The notes: generated from the letters alone by a model not told the origin. A stretch of 64,000 nucleotides of DNA from Desmodus rotundus (GCF_022682495.2 NC_071397.1:28721427-28785426), one strand, 5' to 3'; counted from the first letter of the stretch, positions 23,754 to 36,499 are shown. Numbers and translations are program-made.

Positions 23754-24129
23754 CAGGGGTTCCTAATTCAGAGACCCATAAACTTAAGGGGGAAAAAAAT
23801 ACATCTTTGTTTTCACTAAACTTTAACTGAAATTTAACACTTTTTTCTGCTGGAAATGTAGTATTTCTTTCAGTAGGCATCACTAATATTTTCATCATAC
23901 AGATATCTTAAAATACTCATTTATGCTTATCACTACATTGAAATTATGTTATTTGACTCTCCATCAGACCTTATTTAATGTATGAAGAACAATGTGACAT
24001 GATCTTTAATATTTTGATAACTATTTCAAAATTATTTTTATAATTCTATATATATTATTTTATTAATTGAAAGATGTTATAGTCAATTGTATGAAAGGAT
24101 TTCATGACACCAAAAAGATTAAGAACCTG
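23754..24129. mobile_element. hAT-type non-autonomous DNA transposon
   Basis: 376 bp. The left end CAGGGGTTCCTAAT and the reverse complement of the right end CAGGTTCTTAAT form hAT-like terminal repeats. Next to the left end is 'AAACTTAAGGGGGAAAAAAA' text and before the right end 'TTTCATGACACCAAAAAG', both familiar from a common mammalian hAT MITE. The flanks TCAAATA / TAAAATA are consistent with a diverged 8-bp duplication. No transposase. Confidence 0.72.
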
Positions 24130-24159
24130 TAAAATATCTCATTTAATCCTTTCAACTTT

Positions 24160-24330
24160 TGACATTGATAATATTATCACCCTCATTTTAGAACTAAGTA
24201 AAATGAAGCACAGAAAGTTGAATGACTTTCCCAAGTGTACATGACCAATAAATCCCAAGGCTACAATTTGAGCCTAAATTCATCTGTCTTTAGAGCCTGC
24301 CCTCTTGGCCACAGTCCATGTAGACTATTA
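24160..24330 (-). mobile_element. MIR SINE
   Basis: Antisense MIR: 'CTCATTTTAGAACTAAGTAA', 'GACTTTCCCAAGTGTACATG' and 'AGAGCCTGCCCTCTTGGCC' follow the MIR core in order. Ancient. Confidence 0.85.
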
Positions 24331-26639
24331 GAAATTTAAATCCCAGCACAGTGGCTTTTGAACTGTCGCCTGCAGGGCTCTGGGCTTCTTTGTGTTGCCC
24401 TAGGCTGTGGAAGCCACTGAGACCAAACTTCAGGCAGAGAAGACCTGTGTTGATAACTTGAAGTCCATTGAAATTTTTGCTTTTAAAACTTAGGTTGGCT
24501 AGTATTTAAAAAAATATGTTCTAACCAATTGCCTTAAGATAACTTAAAAATATACAAATATTAGTTCTGAATCAAATTGTAAAAACTCAGTTATCAGACA
24601 GATATTTTTGTTATCAGCCAATTCAGCCAGCTAGGGCCCCAAATAAATCATTTCACTAAGTAATTCAATTTTTCAAAATTTTAATTTGACAACCAACTTG
24701 GTTTGAAGGACCTAATAGGACATCTCCAGTTGTGACTCCTCAAAGTCAACTATAGAATCGCAAGATTCTCCCAAGACTGTACCCTCCCTCTTCTACTCCC
24801 ATCCTGAACCCCTAAATTTATTCCATAATTTTATTTATAACACTTTCAAGGAGCTGGTAGACTTGGCCATGCTGAAAATATCTAATGACTGGCAACATGC
24901 TAAACTTGGCTGTAGTAAATGTTTAATACACAGTCACTCACCCTCCCCTTTATCTGATTTTTCTTGTTTAATTAAGTTTCTTGGCTTGATAACCCACTGT
25001 GGGATTTCTGGGAGTTCAATGGAACATGTCAAGATTATAGATAGATAGGCAGAGTTTCAGCTTTACAAAAATATGTTACATGTTTGCTAATGCCAACATA
25101 TTCAATTAGGAGGGTGTCAGTTGAGGAAAGAAAGTTGCACCTAAAAAAACATAATTGGATTTTTTTTCTTTTTAAGGATATTATTCAGGTTCAAAAGGAG
25201 TATAGATAGGTTAGGAAAGAAGGAGAAGCCTTTTTAAGATTCATCCCTTTTGTAATGGGACAGAAGGAAATACAGGGGCTGACTAGACTATACTTGGGAA
25301 AAGCAGCTGATCCAGTAGTCTTATTTCTGCCGTTAAACACCTCAGAGGCACCAACAGGGATGCCACTCAGCACTATTAACTTTCCCAGCGAGTATTAAAT
25401 GGATCTTTGAGCATCATATCCCAGTGCACCAGAATAGAAAGAAATGAGTGAAAAATAATTTGAGAAACAGATGCTGCTACATGAGGGGAAGACTATGATA
25501 AAATCAGAAAGAGAGAGAATCATTGTTTTGGATAGGTTTACCAAAAAATCTTGCTCTAAAATAGAGCATCTCCATGAAGATTTTTCACTGGTTTTGGATT
25601 TCTTATAACTGTGACAAGAGGAAAAGCCTCTGTAATCCCTGACTCACCTGAAGTTTACTTATCTGCTTTCAGATGAAGGTGTCATTGCCTTGTAATGTAT
25701 GCTCTCCACCCCCATTCCCTACAAACACTAGGAGAATATAAATGATCTACATGTAGTACTATGTACTTTATTTGGCACTTAAAGCACAGATTAATCTTCC
25801 TAAGTTATTCAGATGGTTATTATATAAACAAAAACAGCATATGCAGTGTTTTTGATTATCCTAGCCTCCCCTTCTTTTATAGATTACCTCTGATCAATAA
25901 CTATCAATCTTAAGAATTGATAAACTGTTTCTCTCTGCCACATGAAAATACCCAACAACTATCAAAGGAGAGAGACGATTTAAGCAAGCATCTGAGTCAC
26001 AGTGAGAAGTCCAATAAGTAGCACAGGCATGAGTGGTGGACAAAGGAGACAGGCAGGGCAGAATTGCAGCCTCCTTGTAATAATCAACAGTCCAAACTCC
26101 CATGTGATTATTTCATCATCTCAACACCAAAAATTTTCCCACCATGTCTTTTCACTTTCCACTTTTGTTTCACCATCATATTCTCACCCTAAGTTGCCAG
26201 AGAGTGAAATACACAAAACCTCCATCTTTGAAATGGAATCTATTTGCTGTGATAGCTCCAGAGCCTAAAAAGGGCTGAGCACATCATGGGTTCTCAATAT
26301 GTGTGTTAAATGAATGAATGATTTTACTACTCTCTCAACATAACTTATGGATCTCCTTGAGCATTCATAAATTATATGCACCTGAAGTCAATCATATGCA
26401 AATATATGTTACGTGGAGATGTGGAGATATCTGTAGGGCAGTTCACATATTGACAGTGTTAATATTAACCTTTTCACACAGGGACTTTCAACCTAAATGG
26501 GGTTACTTCTGTAACAAGATAAATCACACAACTCAGCATGTGCTATTTGCTAAAGTAAATGTTATACTCTTTATGTATTTACAAGAGAAAACCATCACCA
26601 ACAGGTAGATCCAGAAAGGAAAGCTTCATGATAAGAATA
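24331..26639. other. Non-coding DNA, 2.3 kb without recognised feature
   Basis: No gene or repeat recognised. Short frames at 24,863-25,048, 25,191-25,373 and 25,894-26,268 lack domains. It is one of the longer stretches free of visible repeats, so it is a reasonable place to look for conserved non-coding sequence. Confidence 0.5.
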
Positions 26640-26875
26640 ACAAGAACAATATTATCATAGCAATAGTACTTCAGTTTTTAAGAGAGTGCTTTGTGTATAT
26701 TATCTAATTCGAATCATTGTCCACTATCTTATAAAGTGTGTACTCTACTATCTCCATTGAACAGATGAGCAAGCTAAGAGCCAGTCCATTAGCTAAAGGT
26801 CACGCAGTTAGAAAATGTGGACCTAGCTTTGGAGCCCATACTCTTAGCTACTATGCCTTACATAAAGGAGTATAG
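26640..26875 (-). mobile_element. MIR SINE
   Basis: Antisense MIR: 'TATTATCTAATTCGAATCAT' near 26,698, 'TTGAACAGATGAGCAAGCTA' near 26,758, 'AAGGTCACGCAGTTAGAAAA', and TTTGGAGCCCATACTCTTAG. Full core plus tRNA-like end. Confidence 0.85.
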
Positions 26876-26884
26876 GAATATATT

Positions 26885-27125
26885 TATTATTATTAATGAT
26901 GATGATAATTTCTAATACATATTGAGCACTTCCAATGGGCCACTGAATGCTTTGCATATTTCATTTAATCTACATGATAATTTTATGAGGTGGGTTCAAT
27001 CATGATCCCACTTGACAGAGGAAGAACCCGAGACTTAGAGATGTTCAGTAATCTACCCGAGTTTCATAGGCAGTGATAAAGCCAAGTACAGGCTGAGTTA
27101 GGCGAGCTCAACAGCCTGCACACAG
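26885..27125 (-). mobile_element. MIR SINE, second in tandem
   Basis: A second antisense MIR starts about 10 bp after the previous one: 'ATTGAGCACTTCCAATGGGC' near 26,921, 'CATTTAATCTACATGATAAT', 'GAGGAAGAACCCGAGACTTA'. It is more diverged in its right end and is not a copy of its neighbour. Confidence 0.85.
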
Positions 27126-27639
27126 CTATGGAACAAAGACCGACCAGTCCTTCGTGGCTGTCAGCTTTAGAGATTAAACCAGTGGCAAAGAGTACAGTAT
27201 ATGCAAGCATTCAAACCCAATTATGTCTTCTACCCCTTCTAAAGCAATGTGAACACTCTGAAACTTCTGTTTGAATGGAGATTGTCCCCTGCAATAGAAA
27301 GGAAGTGATTCTGGGCTTTTACACAGAGATCCATTTGATACAGAATTCACTGCTGTAAAGAGATAGTCACTGTAGGGGTCTGAAATCTGTGCCAGGGCCA
27401 TGACCGGAAGTGTCTTTACAGAGCAATATGGACAGCCCCTGAAGCAGGTGCAGGTCAGCTAAAGAAAGGAATGTTCTCTTGCGGCATGGACTGGTGTGGT
27501 CACCTTAAAAATAAGATATTACAAATGAGGAGGCCAGATGACACTGTCTGCATAAAAAGCAGTGCACACAACGATTTTGCTCTTGTGTTTTGTGTCCTTT
27601 AATGTTGTTAACATCACTAATTACTACAGACCCTCTCTT
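27126..27639. other. Non-coding DNA, no recognised feature
   Basis: No repeat or gene recognised. Confidence 0.5.
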
Positions 27640-27775
27640 TGCTTTGCTTGTCTCATCAGTCAATAGAGATAATACCTACTCCTCAGTGTTGATGTAAGGC
27701 TTGAATTGAGATGACATTTCTTAAGTGCTTCAACAGTGCCTGCCACCGAGCAAACATATTTGTAAGTGGTATGTA
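27640..27775 (+). mobile_element. MIR SINE fragment
   Basis: Sense MIR: 'GTCTCATCAGTCAATAGAGA', 'ACCTACTCCTCAGTGTTGA', 'TGCTTCAACAGTGCCTGCCA'. Confidence 0.8.
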
Positions 27776-28069
27776 CAAATATGTATAATCAATATTACTA
27801 TAATCTGGCACAGTAATTAGTAATAATAATCACATAATCAATTATCACATGCATCACAAAAACAAGAGGTCTCACTCATTGAGAGAAGGAAACCAAGGAA
27901 GAAAATTATTCTGAGAGAGTGAAGGGAATCAGAGGCAGTGTAAAGGAGTTAGAGAGTAAACTAATGTGATTCAGAAGAAAACAGTCACAAGTTTAAAAAA
28001 AAGTATGAAGTTTGGCCTGTGGAAGGTAAATACACATGTTCTAAAATTATTAAGATATGGTATTGTTTT

Positions 28070-28216
28070 TTCTTTATCCTCACCTGAGGACATTTTTTCA
28101 TTGCTTTTGCAGAGAGAGGGAGGGAGAGAGAGAAGCATCGATTGGTCACCTCCAGTTCACACATGGACCAGTGATTTTTGAACCTGCAAGCAACCAATAG
28201 AGCTACACCGGCCAGG
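28070..28216 (-). mobile_element. VES-type bat SINE, short copy
   Basis: Minus strand. It begins at the tail side with 'TTTATCCTCACCTGAGGACA', has the GA-rich run and GCATCGATTGG, and ends with CACCGGCCAGGG, the antisense of the VES head. The flanks AAGATATGGTATTG and AAGGATACAGTATT look like a diverged target duplication. The tRNA-like part is internally shortened, removing the B box. Confidence 0.85.
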
Positions 28217-29254
28217 GAAGGATACAGTATTTAAATGAAACACCCAGGCACTAGTTGGAGATTCTCATTGCCACTCCTGAGACGATGAGCTAAATCATGA
28301 TAGTTAGTAAACTCTCAACTGAGGGATAATTATGAAGGGTGCCATTAGAGGCATTATCTGGAGAGAAGCAAATAATTCCTTTTTACCTCAAATGGCTTGA
28401 GTCTAGACCAGTATCTTGGCTATTCTAAAATATAAAGCCTATTAAAAGAAAGGCATGTGGAAACTCATAACGAAGGGTCTAAGTATTCAGATGTTATGCA
28501 AACCTTACTGGAGGATACACACAAATTTTTAAAAAACTGAATCAAGCTCTTAAGTAGGGTCCCAAAAAATTCAGGGTGGAGAACGAAACATTAATCAATA
28601 TTTTGTATTGTGTTTTTTCCTACCCACTGTGTAGTTTATCAAACAGGTTGTGATTTTAATCTGTCTATTTACAGAACCTTTGCCTTTTAGATTTTGCAAG
28701 TGTTCTCTTGAAGTCTGTTCTTGCAGGCCTTCCCATCTACCCTTATCAGCTTTTCCACACTGATGCCTCAACCTCTCAAACCAATATGCACAAGGGATTA
28801 TTTATTATACCACAGTAGTCTCAGCTCTCCAAGTTGTTCCCATTATTTACATAGTTTTATATATATGATGGTCTGAGCTCCCAGAAAAGGTTCTCCCATA
28901 TGCCTTTTCCCCCTATTATGAGAACGAACCCAAACTTTCCCAGAGAGATGGACAAAACTCACAAAGCCCAGACCTTGACTCGTGAGCCTCATTCCCTCCA
29001 TATTTATATATCATCAAAGAATTCTTGGTTCCTTCAGATAATAAAATTTTATCTTCTTTGTGACTGAATAGAAAGAGTTCAAGATGTAGGTTTCATGAGT
29101 CTTTTCAACAGCTCAGATTCATTCCCATAATGAGAAAATTGGCCATTCTTGGAATGTGAACCACAGTTTCCAAGACTTCAAGGTCTTGAAGAGCAGACAG
29201 CAGGGGTACAAATAAGATTTTTCAAGTTTTTCAGTCTATGACCATGAGAGTAAA
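28217..29254. other. Non-coding DNA, no recognised feature
   Basis: Nothing recognised on either strand. Confidence 0.5.
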
Positions 29255-29570
29255 TGTGATGGCTAATTTCATGTGTCAACTCAGCTGGGCCACAGTGCCC
29301 AGATATTTGGTCAAATATTACACTGGATGTTTCTGTAAGGGTGTTTTTTAGATAAGACTAGCATTTGAACTGGTAGGTGAACTTTGAGTAGAGCATATCA
29401 CTCTTCATAATGTGGGTGGACTTCATCCAATCAGTTGAAGAGCTTAATAAAACAAAACTAATCTCCCCTGAGCAAATCTCTCCTGTCCTCTTCTCTCTCT
29501 CTTTCTCTCTCTCTCTGTCTCTCTCCATGTATATATATTTGATTCTTTCTCTGAAGAGCCCTGACTAATA
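29255..29570 (+). mobile_element. ERVL-type LTR (MLT2-like), internally deleted
   Basis: Begins TGTGATGGCTAATTTCATGT and ends CCCTGACTAATA, the termini of ERVL-related LTRs. The text between matches in order ('CCCAGATATTTGGTCAAATA', 'AATGTGGGTGGACTTCATCC'). Near 29,480 a CT-rich run replaces the expected distal part, so the right third is shortened. Solo LTR without internal retroviral sequence, ancient. Confidence 0.82.
29488..29526. repeat. (TC)n microsatellite
   Basis: Imperfect CT dinucleotide run inside the ERVL-type LTR. Confidence 0.9.
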
Positions 29571-29760
29571 TGTTGAAAGTAATAATTGTAATGAATTAAA
29601 AACAGAATGTATATTTTTTATAAAAATTTATGGCATCAGAATGATGAACTTTTGACAAGGGTGAATTGCATTGCATAAAGTATAGTTTATACATGTTTAG
29701 CAGGAGATTCGTTGGCCTCAATACCAGAAATCTAAATGAATAAAAGAGAGGAGGGAATAT

Positions 29761-29802
29761 ACACACACACACACACACGTGTGTGTGTGTGTATATATAT
29801 AT
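29761..29802. repeat. (AC)9(GT)7(AT)5 palindromic microsatellite
   Basis: Nine AC units (29,761-29,778) meet seven GT units (29,779-29,792) head-on with no spacer, giving a perfect inverted repeat with 14-base arms, followed by an AT run. Confidence 0.95.
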
Positions 29803-30424
29803 AAAAAATAAATAAAACTATTTATGTATACACACATACACATATATTATTATTGGTTTCTTTAACCAGCACCTACATACTGAATTTTCTAATGTCTCTG
29901 CTTAGTTTATGATTTTTATTCAGAATCTGGAAATATAGGAAACACAGTGTGTTAATCCTGCTTTAACAGCTCATTTCACTCAGGCTCTTGATTTTAGCTT
30001 ATGGTTGACTTTCTTTCAATCCGATCTATCCATTTTATTTTTCTTCTTCCTGCAATATATCATTCTAGAGCTACAATTCTTCGTCAGTGTATTGGACTAC
30101 CCGTGTGACACTTCCACTCCTCAGTTTTTCATGTATCACATCCCAAATTCCGCTGCAGATTTACTATGAAACTAATGATGCTTAACGTCACTATCAAAGC
30201 CTTTGGGAAAAATGTGTGAAATTTGGAAAACTAAAGTGTTTTTGCTTTCTTTTTCTTAGAAAGAATCCAACAAAATAAAATTTTAAAAAACTCCATTAAA
30301 AAAAAAGAATCCCTAGAATTACATTAAGCTTTAGGCCCCAAATGCATGCTTACTTAAATATATCCACAGATAAATTGAAACTGGGTGGGATACTTACTTT
30401 ATAGCATAAAGGACTCAAATTTTT
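29803..30424. other. Non-coding AT-rich DNA
   Basis: No gene or repeat recognised. Confidence 0.5.
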
Positions 30425-32557
30425 ATTTTTCTTTATTTATTTTATTGTTGTTCAAGTACAGTTGACTCCCTTTTCCGCCACCACGCCCCTCCACCGCACA
30501 CATCCCTGCCTCCCACCCTCGAACCTACTCCGTTTGACCTTGTCAATATGTCCTTTATACATGGTTCTTGATGGCCCTTCTCCTTCTTTCCCCATTATCC
30601 CTCTCTCCCCACCCCTCTGGTTACTGTCAGTTTGTTCTTTATTTCAGCGTCTCTGGTTATATTTTGCTTGCTTGTTTGTTTTGTTGATTAGGTTCCACTT
30701 AGAGGTGAGATTATGTAGTATTTAACTATCCCCACCTGGCTTATTTCACTTAGCAGGATATTCTCCAATTCCATCCATGCTGTTACAAAGGGTAGGAGCG
30801 CCTTCTTCCTTTCTACTACATAGTATTCCATTGTGTAAATATACCATAGATTTTTGATCCACTTATTTACTGGTGGACATTTAGGTTGCTTCCAGCACTT
30901 GGCTATTGTAAATTGTGCTGCTTTGAATGTTGGGGTTCATAGGTTCTTTTGAATTGGTGTTTCAGGATTCTTAGGGTATAATCCCAGCAGTGGAATTGCT
31001 GGCTCAAAAGGTTTTCTGAGGAAATTCCATACTGTTTTTCACAGTGGATGCACCAGTCTGCAATCCCACCAACAGTGTAGTAGGGTTCCCTTTTCTCCAC
31101 ATCCTCATCAGTACTTGTCGTTTGTTGATTTGATTATGATGGCCATTCTGATTGGTGTGAAGTGGTATCTCACTTTAGTTTTAACTTGCATCTCTCTGAT
31201 GACTAGTGATGCTGAGCATCCTTTCATATATCTCTGGGCCCTCTGTATGGCCTCCTTGGAGCACTGTCTGTTCAGGTCCTTTGCACAGTTTTTTAATTGG
31301 GTTGTTTGTCTTCCTGGAGTGGAGTTGTATGAGTTCTTTATATATTTTGGAGATCAAACCCTTGTCCATGGTATCATTGGCAAAAATATTTTCCCATATG
31401 GTTGGTTCCCTTTTCATTTTACTGCTGTTTTCTTTAGCCATGCAGAAGCTTTTTTATTTTGATGAGATCCCGTTTGCTTGTTCTTTCCTTTATGTCTCTT
31501 GCTTTAGGGAACATATCAGTGAAAATATTGCTGCATAGAATATTTGAGATTTTCCTGCTTATGTTCTCCTGTAGGATTTTTATGGTGTTGCAAATTATAT
31601 TTAAGTCTTTTATCCATCTTGAGTTTATTTTTTATATCGTGTAAGTTGGTGGTCGAGTTTTATTTTTTTGCATGTAGCTGTCCAGATCTCCCAACACCAT
31701 TTGTTGAAGAGGCTATTTTTACTCCATTTTATGCTTCTGCTCCCTTTGTCAAATATTAATTGACTGTAGAGATTTGGTTTTATTTCTGGGCTCTCTATTC
31801 TGTTCCATTGGTCTATGTGCCTGTTCTTACTCCAGTACCAGACTGTTTTGATTACAGTGGCCTTGCAATACAGTTTGATATCAGGTATTGTGATCCCTCC
31901 TACTTTGTTCTTCTTTCTCAAAATTGCAGGAGCTATTCGGGGTCACTTATGATTCCAAATAAATTTTTGAAATGTTTGTTCTATATCTGTGGAATATGTC
32001 ATTGGTATTTTAATAGAGACTGCATTGAATCTATAAATTGCTTTGGGTAATACGGACATTTTGATGATGTTAATTCTTCCAATCCACGAACACATTATAT
32101 GTTTCCATTTATTTGTGTCTTTCTTAATTTCTTTCTTCAGTGTTGTATAGTTTTCTGAGCACAGGTCTTTTACTTCCTTGGTAAGGTTTATTCCTAGGGT
32201 CTTTATTTTCCTTGTTGCTAGAGTAAATGGGATTATTTTTCCTGATTTCTGATTCTGATATTTCATTGTTGGTATATTTAAATTCCTTTGATATCTGAAC
32301 ATTGACTTTGAATCCTGCTGTTTTGCCAAATTCACTTATTAGGTCAAGTAGGTTTTTGGTGGAATCTATAGGGTTTTCTGTGAATACAATCATATCATGT
32401 GTAAACAGTGACAGTTTTACTTCCTCCTTTCCAATCTGGTTGCCTTCTATCTCATTTTCTTGTCTGATCACTGTGGCTAGGACTTCCAATACTATGTTGA
32501 ATAGAAGTTGTGAAAGTGGACATCCTTGTCTTGTTCCTGATCTTAGTGGGAAAGCTT
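30425..32557 (-). mobile_element. 5'-truncated bat L1, about 2.1 kb
   Basis: Minus-strand L1 with 3' end at 30,425 (antisense ATTTATTTTATTGTTGTTCA) and 5' truncation near 32,557 in the reverse transcriptase domain. It shares its 3' UTR with 22,588-23,415 but extends further 5'. ORF2 frames remain long, so it is among the younger L1 copies here. A flanking duplication was not found. Confidence 0.92.
30900..32557 (-). pseudogene. L1 ORF2 reverse-transcriptase/C-terminal relic
   Basis: Minus-strand frames cover ORF2 from inside the RT domain to its end. [10 protein letters not shown] (32,530 region) is a conserved RT block. The catalytic FADD motif reads FTHD in [11 protein letters not shown], so the first catalytic aspartate is lost. 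Downstream come [37 protein letters not shown] and [20 protein letters not shown] (31,900 region), then the C-terminal segment near 31,181-31,441. Several frameshifts break it. Truncated at the N-terminus (no endonuclease), hence non-functional. Confidence 0.9.
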
Positions 32558-35482
32558 TTAAAAGATGCATCCTTTGCCACAAAGCCAGCATGTCCTACTT
32601 TTGGTCTACTTTTGTAGCCTTTGTCCTGGAATGAGAAGACATATGAAACATAACCACAGCAACCAATATTAAATAAATATGACATACATGTTTTGGGATT
32701 ATATGTTACTGCAAAGGCTGACTAATACAAGATTCATCTATGAGGGGTCTCATAGAGGACATTCCTGAAAAGAGAATGACTCTGGACTTAATTGGTTCCA
32801 TGTGTCTTTACAAATCGAGATTCTAGGTTCTATTTGTGCCAAACATCCATAGACTAGAGTATGAACAGGGTCATGTGTTCCACTGATCAGTAAATTAGTA
32901 AAATGTTGGGGTAGATTAATACTTCTCTCTTCAGTTCCATGCCTGGGTGATGGATCTGTAGATCTGAAGGCCTTTTAGCAATTCAAACTTAGCAAAATGT
33001 GCTTGGATGGATAGCAATCAAAAAGCCTAATTTGTCAGCAACACTGTGGGAAGTGCCTTAGGGAAAGATGGCTGATGTTTGGTTAGGAAGAAATGCACCC
33101 TCTCATCGCTGAATAACACATTCTGCCAGTAACTAAAGTTTTAGAATGTGAGATATTCTAAGGAAAAAGAAGATAATAGTGGGGATTTCAGGTAAAAAGT
33201 GCAAAGTTCCTCATATTGTGGCAAAATTTACTGTTCATTGTTCTAAGATCCTAGATTTCAGATAAGCAATGTAGGTGTGAGGTTGACATGGTAACTATGG
33301 GACTTTACTGGTCCCAAGAGTTTTAGGAGTAATTGCCTTGAATAAACAGGAAAACTGCCTGAACTAAAGAAAAGCACACCTTCCTCCAGGAAGCTTGGAA
33401 AGAAAGCTCCCCACATTCAGCTTTTCTTATGAGATTATGACTCATGAGATTATGACTTTGGCAGCACAGAGGAGGTATTGCCAACTTCATAGTCACACCA
33501 TTGACTTAATGTTGTTTTATCTTAATTACACTTATTATTATAACCATACGTTAAGTGTAGCTGTCCTGTATTTCAATATTCCCAAGAGGAAGTGCTAGAA
33601 GAGGAAATATGCCAGGCTAGCAATATTCCATAAAATTAATTACATAAGGGAATTTGCTAAATTGTGCTCTAACATGAATGCTTTTCTTGAGCTTACTCTT
33701 TGGATTTCATGGATAGATTCTAAATTGGTTGGAACTATAGTAACACCTTTTAAAGAAACATTCCTGAATAAAGCCTCTAACAAAATCTACTCATGCTATA
33801 TTTAATATATGAATAATCAACTCATCTGGTACATGAAGTATAATAGGTGATCACCATTTATCAGAGCCTTGTGAAATCTCCCATTGCCAACCAGAAACGT
33901 ATTGGCAATATTTACCTTGTCCTATATTGCCAACACTAGAAGTTTGGAACAGATTTACAGTATTACATATATGGCTATGCAGTAATATTGCTGAGTGATG
34001 ATTGACCATGTATCACAGAAACTGAAATAAAATATTCTTTTTCATCCTAAAATATAATTATCTGGATTTTTAAATGCTCCAGAAGATCCTATCTTGCAAG
34101 TGTTTGTGTAAACTGTTAAATTTCCTTATTAGGAATGGTTTTCATGTTACTATATACATAACCATATACATGCTTTTAGTGACTGATTCACTTATACATG
34201 ATTCATGTAAACATTGGTTTCATCACCCGAAAGGAACTACATGTTTCTAGAGTCAGTTTCTGTCCCTAAGCTGAAGTTGTTTTCTATGTGTCATGTCATG
34301 ACATAAACTGAGGGTGTCTATGAAAACTTACAATCATCATCATTAAACTATACTCAGAAATCGATGGTTATATAGAACAATGGTGGTTAAAGCAGATGAA
34401 TAACTTATGAGTAACTAGAAGACCTTTATTCCTACATTAATGTCATAGTTAGTTCTGGATTTCATTTGTCTTTTTGTTTCTTTGTTTTTTGTTTACTTGA
34501 TTTTTGTTGGTCTGCTTTCTTAATTAGCACTTAGAGACTTAGTTGTGCCATAGACTTTTCAAGGGAATAGTAAGGAGAATCCTGAGTTTTCTGCACATCC
34601 TAGATAATGACTCACCATTCGCTCTGAGCTAAAGTTCACACCAACACAATGCTCTGTTTGGTCAAGAATACCTCTCCACAGGAAAAACAGCATTTATTTA
34701 CTTCTCTGGAGAGCTACAAATTTTAATTAATGTTTTGAGAGAGGTTTTGACTTGTTTGAATGTGTGCTAGGCTAGCCTTTGTATAATGATCCTTATTTTG
34801 GTTTGGTCATATTTTTTACATTACCTTAAAATGACTTCACTGGCAGATACTGCAGTAAAATGTTAGGTAAGTTAAAATGAAAAGAAGACTACTCATTGTT
34901 CATGTTAAACTCATTATATTACACTTAAGCAAAGGATGCCCTGTGACCTTCAACAAAGATATAACAGAAACCTAAGAACTCCAGCCATTTGAAAAGGGGC
35001 TGTGACTATCTCCTTGGCATTTTTTAAAGCACTGCTCTCTGTGACCTGAATTTCATCTTTACCAAACCAACAGCAGCAACAACTGCAATCCAAGGTGTTT
35101 CTAAATGCAGACAGCGACCACTGTTAAATGAAATCTGTCAGATTTTTCCTTGACAAATATTATTGCTTCTGATAAGAATTTAAGAATAGGAACAAATTTC
35201 TTACCCCCCAATATGTGTTATGGGCCTTGTTTGTGATGCTAATGCCTCAAAATTTAAATCAATCATTTTAAAAGGCTAGGTTCTCTAATAATATGCCTTC
35301 CTCAGCTTTTTTTCATCACAAAGACAATATCTGCCTCACAAAAATTTTTATCTCTAGACCTCACCCTTACCAACTTCATGTTTTGTTTTCTTAATTTTTT
35401 CCTTATCTCTTCCTAAATTGTATGGAAAGCAACCATAAACTGTTATTATAAATGAGACATAACAGCTTTAATTTGAAATATA
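32558..35482. other. 2.9 kb non-coding DNA, no recognised repeat
   Basis: The longest stretch in the window without a feature I can name. No domain-bearing frame; 33,395-33,598 is the longest at 67 codons. A local direct repeat, ATGAGATTATGACT, occurs at 33,429 and 33,445. Old, unrecognised LTR or LINE sequence is possible. Confidence 0.5.
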
Positions 35483-36142
35483 TGAGATCTTTCAGGTATC
35501 CAGCTATGTAATATGAAAAATAGAGACGTTTATTGAAGAAGATACAAGATATAAGAAACATAGTACATAGGACAGTGATGCTTCAGTCTCCTTCAAAGGA
35601 GGTAACTTGAGACCTCACACAGTTCTTCCAATCACCATCAGCTGCCCTGTTGCATTTTCCTGAATCTCACCAACTGTCTAAAATTTCTTCCCTTTCAAAG
35701 GTGATTTTAGTTCTGGGAAAAGCCAGAAGTCACAGGGTACTATAGGGGGTGCTGAGTCACCTGGTTGAATTGCGGCTTCACCCAAAAACTCTGCACAAGA
35801 TGTAAAGCATCGGTGGGTGTCTTGTCATGATGAAGTTGCCAGTCACCAGTTGCCCATAGCCGCAGCCTTCTGAATCATCTGAATGGTTTCCATGGAGGAA
35901 TGTGCAAGCTTAATGCAAAATTGATGTGGATTTGTTGCTCTACTTTCTCATTTTGAATGTGACAGCCACACAGTACACATACATGCTCACTCAACAGCAT
36001 CTACCATCCCCACTGACTAGTACAGTGAAGTTGTCACTGTTCACACATGTGCATTCCAGTCCACTCTCCTTGGCTGCATCGATGTCACGCAAACCATTCT
36101 CATTGTATTAACAATGGCTATAATTTTTCTGGGCAGACCTCA
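35483..36142 (-). mobile_element. Complete mariner MITE with transposase remnants
   Basis: 660 bp, TA duplication at 35,481-35,482 and 36,143-36,144. The left terminus TGAGATCTTTC and the reverse complement of the right terminus TGAGGTCTGCC form the inverted repeats. On the minus strand, pieces of a mariner transposase can be followed across frames: an N-terminal block resembling INFAL...METIQMIQKAA, then a jump to LHHD-like text, 'PPIVPCDFWLFPELKSPLKG' (the catalytic-end DFxLFPxLKxxLxG motif) and ATGQLMVIGR. The central catalytic aspartate region is deleted. Non-autonomous. Confidence 0.85.
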
Positions 36143-36499
36143 TACGTATTTATATGACTAATATAAAAATTAACAGAAAAGCAATTCTCACCTATTCCAA
36201 CTAGATGATATCCTTACAATTTACTAATCCAATTTGCAATTTATTTACATATGTCAATTGTTTTCATTATACTTTTTTGAAATAATTAGATTTAATTATG
36301 AAATATATTAAATATACAAAAAATACAGAAGACAATAAGTTGAAACATATATGTATTCTTTCCAAAGCCAGAAAATACTCTATCATAATCTTCCAATTGG
36401 ATTGTATTGCTCCCTTCTGGGAGTAGCCACCGTTTTGAACTTGATGTACAGCCTTCCCATCCATGTTTTCACGAACATATGTTTTCACAAATAATATAG
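36143..36499. other. Non-coding AT-rich DNA
   Basis: No feature recognised. Confidence 0.5.

Noticed and set aside
31115..31759. Plus-strand frames of 61-115 codons with membrane-like composition
   Set aside because: Antisense shadows of L1 ORF2; the real frames are on the minus strand.
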